DNA of 64,000 nt from positions 56,083 through 120,082 of the forward strand of contig JAQFVV010007257.1 in the NCBI GenBank assembly GCA_028023455.1, read 5' to 3'. The number at the start of each line of letters is the position of its first letter. Positions within the stretch are counted from its first letter, which is position 1. The position numbers and the translations under genes are program-made. Positions 1 through 12,065 of the stretch are shown piece after piece. This DNA comes from Epiperipatus broadwayi (taxonomy: Eukaryota; Onychophora; Udeonychophora; Euonychophora; Peripatidae). Under the pieces are notes generated by a model. That model saw only the letters and a program-made list of their open reading frames with translations, was not told where the DNA came from and ran no database searches.

Positions 1-1618
1 TAAAAATACAACAGCACGGATATACTATATTGTCAGGAATGGACATCTGAACACTATAGTTAGAGAAGACATTGACTCTTGTCCAATACAGGAATGTGAC
101 ATCTGTATGGCAAGAAGAACAATAAAATAAAAACTTCATAGGAAGGGACCACCGTCCTTTTTGCCAACTTACAATCCCATCCATAGGCAAAGGGTTGGTG
201 CGGTGTATACAGCGATTCTGCACGTAGCAAAGCTCATACTACATCTACTAATTACACAAATATATCTAATCCATTGACCTAATTCAACTATGAAACGAAT
301 AACCTAAGATTACCCTTCCTTAATATAACTTTATAAAACTATATAGCCATTCACGCCCGACTTAAATTTAACATTTAGATACGTTCGCACAGATGAATTT
401 TATAAAATTTGTTTTATAATGTTGAGTATTGATCGGCTGCATAGATTCCACGGTTAAAAACATTCCAGAATAAACATAACCATCAAAATACAAAGTCATC
501 GATAATGTCAATTGCAGAGGGAATACAAGAAGCCCAATAGCATTCATCATAAGATGCTGCAATGACACCAATGATCTATATATTCCAATCGAATATGAAA
601 CAGCAACATAATTAACCGCTAACGAATCCATGCAACATCCATACCCAACTTAAATTTCATCATTTAAAATTTAAATAATAAATATTAATACAAATAAAAT
701 TAATAAAATGGAAATGATTTTTTTTCTTTTAGCAGCAAATATGTAAAACTTAAACACTTATAATTAATTTGAAACATAAGTCAGATATATATATAATTTT
801 AAATATTAATTATCAATTTGAAAATCAGATAAGAGTTTGTTTGTTTTTAAATTTAGGTTAGCTGAATCTTAAAAGTTTGAACGAAAGTTCTTAATTATTT
901 TTTTAAATTGTAAAGTTCATAGCTCACGGTAGAAAAGTCCAGGTTCCTGTCTTTTAATTCCCACGACATCTCCATTGGAAGACTGCTCTGGTGTTCTGGA
1001 GGTAGCATTAGCTGGTTCCATTCTGGTATCACAGTCCTTTAATTTTTTAAAATAAGTGAGAGAGAACGACAAGTGCGTTTTATCGTTCGTCTCACCAAAT
1101 CAAGCTCGAAAACCGTCAGGAAACTATATTTCTCTTTTTATAGTATCCACACAGATTCAACCAACAAAACATCACTAATCCATTCTTTTCATTCGGGTCT
1201 GGGCTGAGGCTTGGTGCTTCCATTGGTCAAACTAATTTCTCTTTATTCTCTTATCTAATTTTCATCTGACTTTTTAATTACACAAGAGCCCCAAGGCTAG
1301 CTTGCTTTTCAATTAATAAACAATCATTTCCATTTACAGATTACAGGAATTATTTAATACCTGTTTTTATTTTTACTTACGTTATTTCTTTATTAAAATA
1401 TTTTTATATTTAAATCTTGTATTTTTTTATAAAAAAATACGTTCAAATACTTTTTTTTTATTTATAAAAAAAATATTTTTAAAGTTTTGCATCTGTGCAA
1501 ATATATATATGTTTAACAAACATTTTAGCTTTTAGTTTTTTAATAGATTTTATTTTTATTTGCGAACTTTAAGATTTTATTTTAAATTAATGTAACGGCA
1601 TATTTATATATCGTTATA
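1..1618. repeat. Truncated copy of the 2 kb 'GTTACA-ended' repeat
   Basis: This stretch matches 52620-54163 almost base for base in the same direction, including the CATCCATAGGCAAAGGGTTG segment near 180 and the tail that ends in a TA-rich run near 1618. The window edge cuts off its start. Short open frames inside it are also found in the other copies (52.6 kb, 59.3 kb, 60.5 kb), but they show no recognisable domain and are poorly conserved between copies, so I do not call a protein. The element class is unknown: the 3' end resembles the TGTTACA end of the inverted dimer at 58198-61783. Confidence 0.8.
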
Positions 1619-2440
1619 ATATATTGGTTTATGTATTTGCACTGTATAAAAATTAAATGTTTTGATGGATCTGAGACTTAGATACTTGTCGAAAAAGCAA
1701 TACAGACATTTCAGATCACTCAATGGAGTATGGAGAAATGTCAGGAATAACAAGTAGAGATTGAAAATGAAATACATGGATGAAGAACAGATATGTATTA
1801 CTGTCATTATTGAAAGAATTACAAGACTGAAGTGGGATTGGGTTGGAAGTATTTCTAAAAAGATTGCAAAAGGCATAAAAAATCATGTATAAGATAGATA
1901 AGATAAAGAAATTTGCTGGAGTAATATGGAAAAGATACTCTACTGATTGAATAAACAGAATACACTTGGAGAGATTTTTTTTTGTAATGGATAAATAATG
2001 GTAGAAAATTATATAGAGGTCAAATTTCCACATTTATAAATTGTAATAAATTTAATATCAGATTATAGGCACTTCTGAGCCAAACAAACAATTTCATAAT
2101 TATTAATGCCCATGTCAAGATATCTTTCACTAACAACCTGTAGAAATATTAAGTACTACCCAATTCAAACAATAACAACTTATAATAATGAAATAAGTTT
2201 TCTTGCAAATATAAATAATGGCTTAACTTAATTTACTTTTCTTTTCAAGGAAAATATATTAAGATCTCATATTTAATAACCCAGAGAAAGACTAAATCAA
2301 TTGTATAATGTAAATAATATTTCAAATTTATATATGAATTTTATATCAAATGACAGACATTTCCTATAAGAGAATGTTGAAACAGGTAAAGTCAAAACGG
2401 TTAATGCCAAATAAGGATTACATGAAATGTCTATCAATCC
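1619..2440. other. AT-rich stretch, no gene seen
   Basis: The open frames here (1604-2033, minus) have no recognisable domain, no good start context and strongly AT-driven composition (Phe, Ile, Leu, Tyr). I see no RNA gene or element end. Confidence 0.6.
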
Positions 2441-2448
2441 AAAGGCAA

Positions 2449-2564
2449 AACTCTCTATACATATTGCCACTCAGTGCAAGCTAGGCTAATCAATGGATGC
2501 CAAGCCTTCTAACATTCATTGATTATTCTAGCTTGCACTGAGTGGCAATACATATAGAGAGTTG
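2449..2564. mobile_element. Short palindromic element (MITE-like)
   Basis: Arms of about 47 bases at 2449-2495 and 2515-2564 are inverted copies, with a loop of about 20 bases. The shared core reads GCCACTCAGTGCAAGCTAG on one arm and its complement on the other. It has no coding capacity. The almost perfect arms suggest a recent non-autonomous fold-back element. I could not identify a clear target duplication. Confidence 0.7.
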
Positions 2565-3119
2565 TGCCGGTTGGATAACAGTTATGAGCAAGCATAGGAA
2601 AAAGTGATCATGTGATGTTTATTGGCTTAAAATGTCTATCAACTGACATTAAATTTATATTGTATATATTTCATTCACATACCATTTTTTTTTTGTGATA
2701 TTTATTACTGATTTTATATTCACCTGTTTAAAGAGACATTTAAACTTCTTTGTATCAATAATTTCAATCTCTATGGTCAAGTTACAATCTTTAGTGTCTA
2801 TATAAATATATTAGTCTGTTAATAAAGGTGGGAATCCATCTTTATTGATATTGTTGATTGTTATTGATATTGGGATTATCTATGTTTTGTCTGGCTTTTA
2901 ATGATGTATATATTTATATGTTTATACTTTTTATATGTTATTAATAATATTAATATTTCATGTTTTATTCTTAATGGCTACAACTTGTATGTGATATGCC
3001 TTAATTTTATATAATCTATTTAATTTAACAGATGTCTATCTGAGAATAGTGTAAATTTTATGCCACTTTTTGGGGATTTAGTGGTATCTCATATCGCGTG
3101 AGTCTAAACATAAATAATT

Positions 3120-3690
3120 TTATTTTTCCAGTTTATTGTGAACAATGTTTACAATAATAAAAATCAAATTTATTTATTGTAACAACAAACTGTTCTTTTT
3201 TCAGAAGAAAACAACCAACTAATTTTGAATTGAAACCCACTTTTTGTGATCTATAGTAAGATATTTTCTTTTTTATCTGCAGCATAATTTTTCACCATCT
3301 CTATCTAACTTACTGTAAGCTTTAGTAAGTAATAATAGCAGGCAAATGTAGTGCTTATTAAATCCCTATCCTATTCAATATCTCCAGACTAATTTCAAGC
3401 TTATAGATTTCATCATTGAGGAGTTTTGGATTTTGACCAGAGCACCCAGACCTTTAGGATCTAATGCACCTTCTGTTCAACCCTTTTTTATGCATATATA
3501 ATATTTTATGAAAGTAATGTTTATAATAAATAAAATCAATTTTCTTTATTCCATTATAATAACTGATAATAAGAAAGTGGGTGACTGATTCCAATTAGAA
3601 ATATTCTAAACAAAAACAATTTTATTTCTCATTTTTTGTGATTTTGTAATTAGATATTTTTTATTTTTTTTATGCAAATACTACAATGCT
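3120..3690 (+). repeat. Diverged tandem duplication of about 380 bases
   Basis: Segments near 3120-3310 and 3505-3690 share an order of motifs: an AATGTTTA(C/T)AATAA start, then AAATCAA and TTTTTGTGAT, then a TAGATATTTT or TAAGATATTTT run and a T-rich end. A weaker third copy starts near 4595. The copies are old and diverged, with no open frame of note. Confidence 0.45.
3375..3420 (-). ncRNA. Degenerate hammerhead-like core
   Basis: Read on the minus strand, an AUGAUGA (canonical CUGAUGA with the first base changed) is followed by a hairpin with AGCU pairing and then GAAA near 3396-3393. A related segment near 31738-31775 keeps the canonical CUGAUGA. The changed first core base should inactivate it, so I call this a relic, and only by analogy with the better copies elsewhere in the window. 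Confidence 0.3.
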
Positions 3691-3716
3691 TATTCGGAAT
3701 AATCACTTTGGAAGTG

Positions 3717-4510
3717 GAATGAAATGTTTATACTCTTAGTGTGGTATGCCGAACATGCTTTCAATATCTCTGAAATGATATCGTAGTCATGGCAATACAG
3801 CTGCAAAGTAGAGGCAGATAGTGTAAGACTATGTAAATAATATCCAAATAAATGGCTGGTAAATGAACCAAATTTTAGAGAAAGGGAAACAGGATTCTTT
3901 TGTGATGATGACATTTGGATTGTTAGTGATATGCCAGTTTTCCTTTTCTTTGTATTTTGCATCATTATGTTCCAAACGTACCACACTAGCTGTCATAGGT
4001 TTGTATGGCTGAGTTTATTTTCGTGGCCTAAAAATGTGGATTTGTGGTCAGATTCTTAGCTCTATTATATCTGTACAGGTTCTGGTTGACTCTTGTTGCC
4101 CAGTTAGCACAGAATTCTCCAAAATAGACTGCATTGTGGTTAGTATAATTGCAGGAAATTTTATACACAATTTGAGGGATTTGTTTGGGGGTGGGTTTGT
4201 CTATGGAATTATTAATTAGGTAGTTTAAGATGGATGAGGTGTGGAGGCTGATTCTATAAGTGTTAGAGCAAATGTTGTTTATACTTCTGGATATATCAGA
4301 TATATATGGAAGCGATATTCAGAGTTTGATGTTGATTGGCACAGGTCTGGAATCTTTTAACTATAATAATGAGCACTTGTATTTACGTTCAAAGTGGCAT
4401 AAATCCTTTTATATAATTATCAATATTGGTTTTGCAATCTGATTCAAGTTTGTTTTAGCGATATTGAAAGCATGCTCAACATAATATACTAAGCATATAA
4501 ACATTCTAAT
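3717..4510. repeat. Inverted repeat pair around non-coding spacer
   Basis: Left arm 3717-3775 and right arm 4455-4510 are diverged inverted copies sharing GCATGCTTTCAATATC. The spacer has open frames on both strands (3690-3986 minus, 4034-4219 plus), but neither shows a known motif. It could be a decayed inverted dimer of the kind seen several times later in the window. Confidence 0.5.
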
Positions 4511-5159
4511 TTAATTTTTTATTTTTTCATTTCCAAAGAAATTATTCTAGATTACAATTCTATAAGAAAAGTAGTATAAATGAATTATAATGCTTATTGT
4601 AAATAATGCTTACAATATAAGGAATCAAATTTGGATCCATTTTTATATTATAAAATAATGCTATTCTTAGGAATAGTATCAGATATCAGTTGGAGCATTT
4701 GCATTATAAAACTGTATAGAAGCCTTGTAGATTTATATAGTTTTATTTACACAATTCTGATATTTAAAACATATTCAAGTTGTTTTCAAGGATATTGAAT
4801 ATACATCGTATGATAAAATTAACAAAATTATGTAAGCATCAAAATTAAATTTTTATCTCTGAAGATGATCATTTGTAAAGCTTGAAATATAAAAATTTTG
4901 AAATAAGATCTATATAGAATGTGAATTTCATTGTTTTTAACAAATGATGACATAAAAAATTCCACTGTAATACAAACAAAAAATACAGCAAGTGTAAGAG
5001 AAATTAATGATAAATGATATATATATAACAATAAAAATAATAAATATAATGGTAATAAATTATTATGCTCAGCTGCCATTAAATTTAAAAAACAAATTGG
5101 AAGCAAACATTATCAACTCAAATTCCATGAATCCTGAATTTTAATGTTAGCAGCTTGAC

Positions 5160-5985
5160 TATTAATTATTATTCTACATGAATAAAACGTGATAAACAGA
5201 GCAGCCAAAATGCAAAAAACATTAATTATAAACAACAATTTGCCAAACGCTTTCGGTACCGAGTACAAGAATCATGGTGACATACTGGAACTGAACGGTT
5301 AATATTCCAGTGCATGCTCAGTGGAACACTAGTATTATGCTGATTAATAACGTTTTTAGACTTAGCAATAAACCAAGCCTCTTTCAACTTCCTTTTCCGG
5401 TCATTTAACTCATTGCACACAGTAGTAATACTTTGAGGATAAAACTTGTGCCCACAATTACTTTCATAATTTGAAAAAACAGAATTAATCTGCAAATCAT
5501 TTTTAGATTTTTTGTACTGATAAATATGCTGTTGTAATCATGTTAAAAAATTTACCTTAGTTTCACCGTAATAAATAGCATAACAACCAATTTTTTTGCA
5601 AATAATGGAATAAACCATTTCATACTTATTCATTTCTTCCACATTATCCTTTGAATTGTTTATTAATCTATTTAAACACAAAGGGGAATGTAATCCTACA
5701 TTATAATCTTCACCAATAATCTGTTTTAATTTCTTACTTATAGGTGGCACATAAGCTAAAGAAAACCACTTTTTGACTGCTTTATTATTTATATCCACTT
5801 ATATGTTTAAACTTTAAATTCTGATAAAACAAGCAATTGTCTATGTGTAATATAGTTTTTTTGTATCTGGTATACAGTACCGAAAGCACTTGGCAAATTG
5901 TGTTTTATAATTAATGTTTTTTGCATTTTGGCTGCTCTCCTTTATCATGCTTTATTCATGTAGAATAATTTTCATTATTTGACAG
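5160..5985 (-). mobile_element. Penelope-like fragment between inverted arms
   Basis: Two arms of about 100 bases (5160-5265 and 5868-5985) are inverted copies containing GCAGCCAAAATGC. They enclose coding remnants of a Penelope-like retroelement on the minus strand. Such flanking inverted or partial terminal repeats are typical of Penelope-like elements, which integrate in complex arrangements. The enclosed frames cover only the end of the reverse transcriptase and the GIY-YIG region, so this copy is 5'-truncated and not functional. Confidence 0.7.
5226..5798 (-). pseudogene. Penelope-like RT C-terminus and GIY-YIG endonuclease remnant
   Basis: Two minus-strand frames (5538-5798, then 5226-5495) together look like the C-terminal part of a Penelope-like protein. 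The first has an RT-to-endonuclease linker and then an AIYYGET stretch matching the YIGET core of GIY-YIG nucleases. The second has a KRKLKEAWFIAKSKN stretch that resembles the conserved region after GIY-YIG (KRKIKEAL followed by NKQ or NRQ). The stop between the frames and the missing N-terminal reverse transcriptase make this a pseudogene. In intact elements the RT copies the RNA and the GIY-YIG domain nicks the target. The family call comes from motif recognition, not alignment. Confidence 0.7.
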
Positions 5986-5989
5986 TTTT

Positions 5990-6690
5990 TATATTATTTA
6001 TCTATTAATTATATTCATTTTATTCCTGTTTATTAAAATTACCTCCTTAATTTTTCTTATATTATGATTTCTCTCTTCATGAACAATCTTAACAAAGTAA
6101 TATCAAACTTAAATTTATATTTACATGTCTTTTCATGATCCAAGAAAACTGAATAGTCATTAAATCATTATTATTTTTACTTTTCACAGCTAATATAACA
6201 ATTCATGCTCCTTTAATCTTTTTTTTAATACTGCACTTTGATTCACCTATATATAATAACATACATCCACAAAAAATTTGATACACAACATTACTTCTCT
6301 GCTTGACAGGTATGACATTTTTAGAATTATTCACTAATTAACATTATTTGTCACATAAAATGAAACATTAAACACATTATTTTATATATATATCCTTAAA
6401 AAACTTCACTTGAGCATTTGACATATATGGAATTGATATCCATTATTTACTGACAATTTTCAAGTCCTTTATATTATTATAACTCTTTTTAAATTGCCAA
6501 AGAACTTCAAGCACTTCCTTGGCAAATATCTCAATATTTTTAAACTTATCACACTGTAAAGACATAATTTTTCATTACGAAACAAAAAAGATTTAAAACT
6601 TGCCATCTTATGCATATTTGGTACTTTTGATTTACAATTTATATATCTCATTTTTTGCAATTAATTGGTATACAAGTATATAAATGTAAA
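5990..6690 (-). pseudogene. Second Penelope-like remnant, minus strand
   Basis: This segment is clearly similar to 41745-42420, shown by shared blocks such as TTTTATTATGATTTCTCTC and TTTCATGATTGAAG-like text, and lies in the same orientation. The similarity covers the region between the RT active site and the C-terminal GIY-YIG end. No long frame survives; a 63-residue frame at 6469-6660 is one decayed piece. It abuts a plus-strand copy of the same element at about 6700, which gives a head-to-head arrangement. Confidence 0.6.
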
Positions 6691-6699
6691 AATAATAAT

Positions 6700-7010
6700 G
6701 ATTTAATGACCGTTTGTTTTCTTAGATCATAAAAGGATATGTAAATATAAATTTCAGTTTGATTTTGAAAGTGTTAAGATTCTTCATGAAGACAGAAACC
6801 ATAATAAAAGAAAAATTAAGGAGGCACTTTTAATAAATAGAAATAAAATTAATATAATTAATAGACAAGTTGCTAATATAAAATTTGGGATTCATGGGAT
6901 TTGAGTTGATAATTTTTGCTTCTGTTATGTTTTTTGAATTTAACAGCAGTTGAGGCAGGTTAAGGAATTAACTGAAAATACTTCTGCAGATTGGAAGACT
7001 GTATATAAGG
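6700..7010 (+). pseudogene. Penelope-like C-terminal remnant, plus strand
   Basis: On the plus strand the translation contains RNHNKRKIKEALLINRNK around 6800-6850, the conserved stretch following the GIY-YIG fold in Penelope-like proteins. It is followed by a 3' region (LRQVKELTE, near 6950) also found after the copy at 41.7 kb. This copy faces away from the minus-strand remnant at 5990-6690, so the pair forms an inverted arrangement. Stops interrupt it. Confidence 0.6.
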
Positions 7011-7689
7011 AGTTTATTATCATTATATTTATTGTTATTACAATTGTTTTTTAATTAACATACATTTTATTTGTATTATATATATGTATTTATGTTATAT
7101 GCGTGTGCATATTATGTTTTCTGCTTAAAGGTATTAATATACTCAGACCAGATACAATTTTCTCTTTGTCAGTTTATTTTTATTCTTATTTTATGGTGCA
7201 CAGGAAACTCCCCAGATTATTGGTGTGAGAAATGTCCTTAAATAAATACTTTGTCAAACTTAGCTCATCAATGCAGCTCCTTTTACTTCTACTAATGGAC
7301 AACTAGAAAAGTACGTCTGTGAATACTCTAAAAATAAGAAGTAACACAAGATACATCTCTCTGATGCTTTGACATTATTAAGAATTAATGATGCCTTTCT
7401 GTATTAGGTGCAATAATTTAACTGATTTATTGCAAAGATTTGGATTCTATATTGTTGACTCTCAGTTATTAGTTTGGATAATGTGAATGAAGATGTTTGC
7501 TGAGGGTGTGAATTCAACATGCATTATTGAAGAAGTCCAACAGTCATAGACTCTGCTGGGGTTGTAAATAGAGAATTAATATTTATTGCCCATTAACTAT
7601 CCAAACTTATGAAGCTTTTGGATTAGAACAAATAGATTAATCTACCATTAAACAAATATTAAAAGCAATAAAGTTAAATCATGTGATCT

Positions 7690-8225
7690 TATAATGGGTA
7701 TTGAAACCAAATTAAGTCATATGATAGTCTGTTTAGTATTGCAGGCAAAATGACATATAATTCTTTGTTCAGTATTACAAACAGGAGTCATGTGATTGTT
7801 GAGTATTGCAAGCAGAAATCATGATGCTTTGTGGGATGTTGCAAGTAGAATTCATGCAATGATTTACTTAATATTGCAAGCAAGGGGAGTCATGTGATAC
7901 TTTGCTTGGTATTGCAAGCAGTTGCCATGTGATGCTTTAATAGATATTGCAAGCAAGAATGTCATGTGATGCTTTGGTTTGTAAATAGAGGAAATCATAT
8001 GACAGTTCAGCAGGGAATGCCGTGGGGTGTTTGTTGGATAGAAGGCAGGAGAAATTATGAGATACTTTTTAAATATTGTAAGCACAGAAGGTCGTGATGC
8101 TTTATTTAGTATTGTAAACAGAGAAAGACAGGTGATACTGTTTGCTACTTCAAGAAGGGAGTCACATGTTGCTACAATGAGTATTGCAAATAGGCGAAGT
8201 CACGTGATGCTTTATTTGATATGTT
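7690..8225 (+). repeat. Degenerate minisatellite, unit about 40 bases
   Basis: At least ten imperfect units are built on GTATTGCAAGCAGAA followed by GTCATGTGATGCTTTG, with length varying from about 35 to 50 bases. The CATGTGAT core recurs through the whole stretch. The open frames overlapping it (7864-8085 minus and 8057-8449 plus) simply translate the repeat and are not genes. Confidence 0.85.
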
Positions 8226-8730
8226 GCATTTTTATTATAATGATTAAACTGGCTAATTTTATACATTTCAAACTAATCTGGTCAAGACAGAATGGAAAAG
8301 TAAAGTTTGTCTTAGCTAAATATTATTATACCATAATAATCAGTATATGGGCAATACTCTACTTATATAAATTCAACTTTAATGAACTCAAACTTGCTAG
8401 TATTGAAAATGAAAATATTAAAATAATACAATACAGGGTAATCATCTGAAATCCGGGCACAGCCACTTGATGGCATTGATACTATACAAAGTCAATCAAA
8501 TGTAATGTTACCAGGCCGCAACTTTTTTTTATATAACAAGATTTTTTTTTTTTTGATTAAACAAATTTTTATTTCATTTATAACATGATTTCTTTTTTAT
8601 TAAACAAATTTTTATATTCATTTTCGTTGTTTTTTTAACCTGACATTTTTCTTTATTCAACAAATTTTGGTAATTTAACTTTGTGTATATTTTTCTGATT
8701 TTTAAAACTTTTGACTGTTTCACTACGAAA

Positions 8731-9438
8731 AATCTTGTTTTAACTTCCCGAAAAAATATAATACAATCATTTGGGACTTGTTTCAACTTTGTTCTACCTT
8801 TTTTTTTGGTTGACCAAATTGGTTTTCTTCTTATTAAATCAAAAGTAACTTTTGTGTTTTGGGGGGTTAAAAAATTGTTTTGAAACCCCCACCCTCAGAT
8901 AAATAATTATAACAAAAAGTCAATAATTTTTTTTTTAAACAACTTTTTTTCACTTTTATTTATATTTCGTTTGAATTACCTTTTTTTTTTTTGGCTTCTA
9001 CAATAAATTGCTTTTTTGAGGGTTTTCATACTTTGTTATTATTAACAAAAAGTAAACAAAAATAGTAATTTATTTTAATCCCACTTGTTTTAACCCTGCT
9101 GAAAAAATATAATACAATTATTTGGGAATTGTTTCAAATTTTTTCTACCTTTTTTTTTTTGGTTGACCAAATTGTTTTTCTTCTTATTAAATCAAAAGTA
9201 ACTTTTGTGTTTTTGGGGGATAAAAAATTGTTTTGAAACCCCCATCCTCGGATAAATAATTGTAACAAAAAGTCAATAATTTTTTTTTTCAACCACTTTT
9301 TACTTTTATTTATATTTCGTTTGAATTACCTTTTTTTCTTTGGCTTCTACAATAAACTGCTTTTTTTTGGGGGGGGTTCATACTTTGTTATTATTAACAA
9401 ACAGTAAACAAAAATAGTAATGTATTTTAACCCCACTG
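8731..9438 (+). repeat. Tandem duplication, 351-base unit, two copies
   Basis: The two units start near 8731 and 9082. Matching landmarks (GAAAAAATATAATACAAT at 8750 and 9101) give a period of 351. Identity is high and differences are mostly in homopolymer length. The units are unusually T-rich on this strand and contain GAAACCCCCA(C/T)CCTC. There is no coding potential. It is either a recent local duplication or the start of a satellite. Confidence 0.85.
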
Positions 9439-9439
9439 A

Positions 9440-11030
9440 TAAGCCTTCTAGAGCAATATCCTATTCTAGAACCATCTTCTATAAGCTTGAGAAATCAGTA
9501 GATACCAGATGATACAATGCTATAATATTCTCATATCAAATCACTGATTATCTAAGCTTGATGTAGATGGTTGTAAATTAGAGTGGAAACTACCGGTTGG
9601 TGATTGTGGATAGTAATTGAGGCTATTTAAACTAAAATGGTATGGTTTAGAATAAGAAAAATAAAGAGCAAATTAAAAATCATATGAAAGATTCTAATAT
9701 ATGAGTGAAATAGAAGAAAAATAGTGTTTAACTGGATTGCAGTTATAATAGGCAGACAATTTATTTCCTTGTATTTACGTAAGAAATGAGTTGTGTAGAG
9801 AATGTCTTATAGGTATATCAGTATGGATTGACAAAAAAAAGAGAATAAAATGATTAGACAAATATTACAAGCATGGAAAACAAATAAATGAAAAAATAGG
9901 TTGGAATTATAGAAGAATAAACATTGTATAAATTATGATAGAATAAAGACAGGTGCTGTGAATACTAGGAAAAAGATAGAAATGAAGTAAGCATTTGAAT
10001 TGTAGACATAATTTGTATGGAGATAAAAGAGAGAGTATTTAACACTTATCTTGGGATTGTAGGATGTTGAAAGAAGGTCAGAATAAATAATATGAAGAGA
10101 GGGAAAAATTTTAAGTTAAAGAAAATGAAAGAGAGAGAATTTATGATTTGTTGTTTAAGACTATAACAAAATTGAGGGATATAAAAAGCAAGATAGTAAA
10201 AGTATCAAAATAGTGTTGATTAAAATGGGATAGAAGGCAAAAAAGAATCAGGTTTAGAGAAATAATTAGACAATTAAAAGTAAAATGTAAATGACATTAT
10301 TCAGATATGTAAGATTTGAGGGAAGAAGTGTTTAATTTGACTAACAAGGTTTCTGATCATATTGCCTGTGCACGGAAAGTCTGATTTGATTTAAGAAGAC
10401 ATTTTACATTATATCACATTATTGCTCTTGAAAGCATAAACATTAATATATGAGGAAATAATGTGATGTGTTCATAATTCCATGTCCTATTACTAATGTA
10501 TCTGTTGGGAACGTCTTATATTTTAATAGGTAGTTTTATTATTAAACCAATATTTTCTTATTCATTACCATTGGTAATGATAAACGCTGTAGAGAAAATT
10601 TGATTTGTGTAAAATTAAATTTATGCAGTAACATGTTAGGGTGGTCACTTACGTAAGTAGAATCCTGCTTACATCAAAAAAGAAACTAACAGTAAAACAA
10701 TTATTGTGATAAATTTTGTTTTATAAATTTATGATGTAGCTATAAACATTTTGTAAATTGCTCAGTATTATTATTAAGTGTAATTACAAGATTATATGAA
10801 AAAGTATGAAATGATAATGACATGAGCAGAAAATAGCAATGGGCATTTGAATTTGAATAAAAAGGCATACATAGTACAAATATCATAATCTTTATATAAA
10901 CTATTACAGTCGTAATTAACATATTTAAATTGGACTTTTACATTTTAAATTAATAAATTTATTATTAATTCTTTTTATAGACGTAGAAGTGTTATGGAAT
11001 TATTCCTTATTCTTCTCAAATCTTTTGCCT
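9440..11030. other. No feature recognised
   Basis: This is purine-biased, AT-rich sequence with no long frame, no tRNA-like boxes and no clear repeat shared with the rest of the window. A short minus frame at 10740-10922 has no motif. Confidence 0.5.
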
Positions 11031-11215
11031 GAAATGTTTATTAGTCATTTGTTAAACTAGAGATTATCCAATAATGAATAATATTTTTGTGGTGTAATTT
11101 TTACTACACCACTCTCATGCAAGGTAGGGACTGGTTTCTATCCACTTTTAACACCTTGTGGAGAGATGTAATCATCAACATATGACCAAAGACATGTGAA
11201 AGAGATCCAAGATCC

Positions 11216-11258
11216 CCAAGATGCACATTTTGTGCTGATCCAGCACTCATCAGTTGGC
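11216..11258 (-). ncRNA. Hammerhead ribozyme-like motif, core G12 changed
   Basis: On the minus strand CCAA is followed by CUGAUGA (11253-11247), a perfect 5-base-pair stem II hairpin (GUGCU with AGCAC, 11246-11232), then AAAA where GAAA is expected. A short stem III (AU with AU) follows, and then C and UUGG, which pairs with the 5' CCAA as stem I. All elements of a type I hammerhead are in order except the first G of GAAA, so self-cleavage is probably lost in this copy. Confidence 0.6.
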
Positions 11259-11865
11259 CCAGATCACAATCTCTTACACATCTTTATCATTGTTCAGTAT
11301 TTATATAGGTAGTAAACTGCTACAGTTTAATTGATAAGAGTCATACTTACTGCCCTCACAACTTTGACACAAATCTCTTAATGAAAGTACAGGGTCAATC
11401 AGAGAGGGAGACAGGAGAGGCAGCTTCCCAGGGCCTCACATTATTAGGAGCCCCAACTTGGTAATTCAATATGTTAATCAAAAATATAGAAGGCAAAGTG
11501 ATGTCATGGCTCGTAGAATGGTCTTAATTGTATAGTTAAATTCCCCAAAAAAATATACGAGAAAAACTTTTCCAAGCAGACATACCATGAGTCAAAAACA
11601 TATACCAGTTTAGGGATGAGGTGCCAATTTGATGGCTCTGTGACAAGAGTGACTGCAATGCTCAGTAACCGGTAGAACAAATAGTCTCAGCCCCCTGTCA
11701 GTCAGTTCTGTGTTAACAATGTTTTATGATACTAACAGTGCTAGAGTGAATCTACTCTATCCAAGTGCTATCTGGATCTGATCTGCTTACTCGTTTCTGT
11801 GACTCATAACTAATTGCTCCCAGATTTCTGTTTTCAACTCTGTAAGTAAAAACTCTTGTTTCTTC

Positions 11866-11882
11866 TCTCTCTCTCTCTCTCT
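11866..11882 (+). repeat. CT microsatellite
   Basis: An uninterrupted run of about eight CT units, followed by further CT-rich sequence to about 11900. It is a simple repeat with no other role visible. Confidence 0.85.
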
Positions 11883-11983
11883 TTCTATAAGGGTCTCTTT
11901 GCTACAGACCTCACATTTTCTCTGAAAGATCCTGTATATATTAATTTTTATTAGTCATTCATTAGACTAGAGATTATCTAATA

Positions 11984-12065
11984 ATGAATAATATTTTTGT
12001 ACATTTCAGAAACATTATTCATTACTTTTACCTGAATATTTACAATTTCTATGTTGTCCTGGATG
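11984..12065 (+). CDS. Ly6-like gene, signal-peptide exon (partial model)
   Basis: From an ATG at 11984 the frame reads into a hydrophobic, aromatic stretch (IIHYFYLNIYNFYVVL) that would serve as a signal-peptide core. It ends at 12065 with an excellent donor, G/GTAAGC. The exon may instead begin at 12010, just after a strong acceptor (ACATTTCAG), with the start codon in an upstream exon; both options use the same frame. The exon ends in phase 1. The next exon at 12745 supplies two bases, giving Gly, and the join reads LDGSFAIKC, typical of a signal-peptide end just before the first cysteines of Ly6/uPAR domains. A similar sequence upstream (11033-11095) lacks the acceptor. Confidence 0.5.

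Larger units (their letters stand above)
11033..12005. repeat. Long direct repeats of about 60 bases flanking an insertion
   Basis: Segments 11033-11095 and 11945-12000 are near-identical direct copies containing AATAATGAATAATATTTTTG. The intervening 850 bases hold a hammerhead-type repeat and a CT-microsatellite (11866-11882). The simplest reading is a duplication of the start of the Ly6-like exon region with foreign sequence between the copies, because the right-hand copy runs straight into the exon acceptor at 12009. Confidence 0.6.

Noticed and set aside
368-631. 87-residue open frame on the minus strand
   Set aside because: It lies in the 2 kb repeat, is not preserved in the copy at about 53 kb, and shows no domain.
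7690-8225. CRISPR-like array
   Set aside because: Units are imperfect with no unique spacers of constant length, and the genome is eukaryotic.
7864-8449. Open frames over the minisatellite as repeat proteins
   Set aside because: They are translations of the tandem DNA repeat in both strands with no start context; the DNA periodicity is not a multiple of three throughout.
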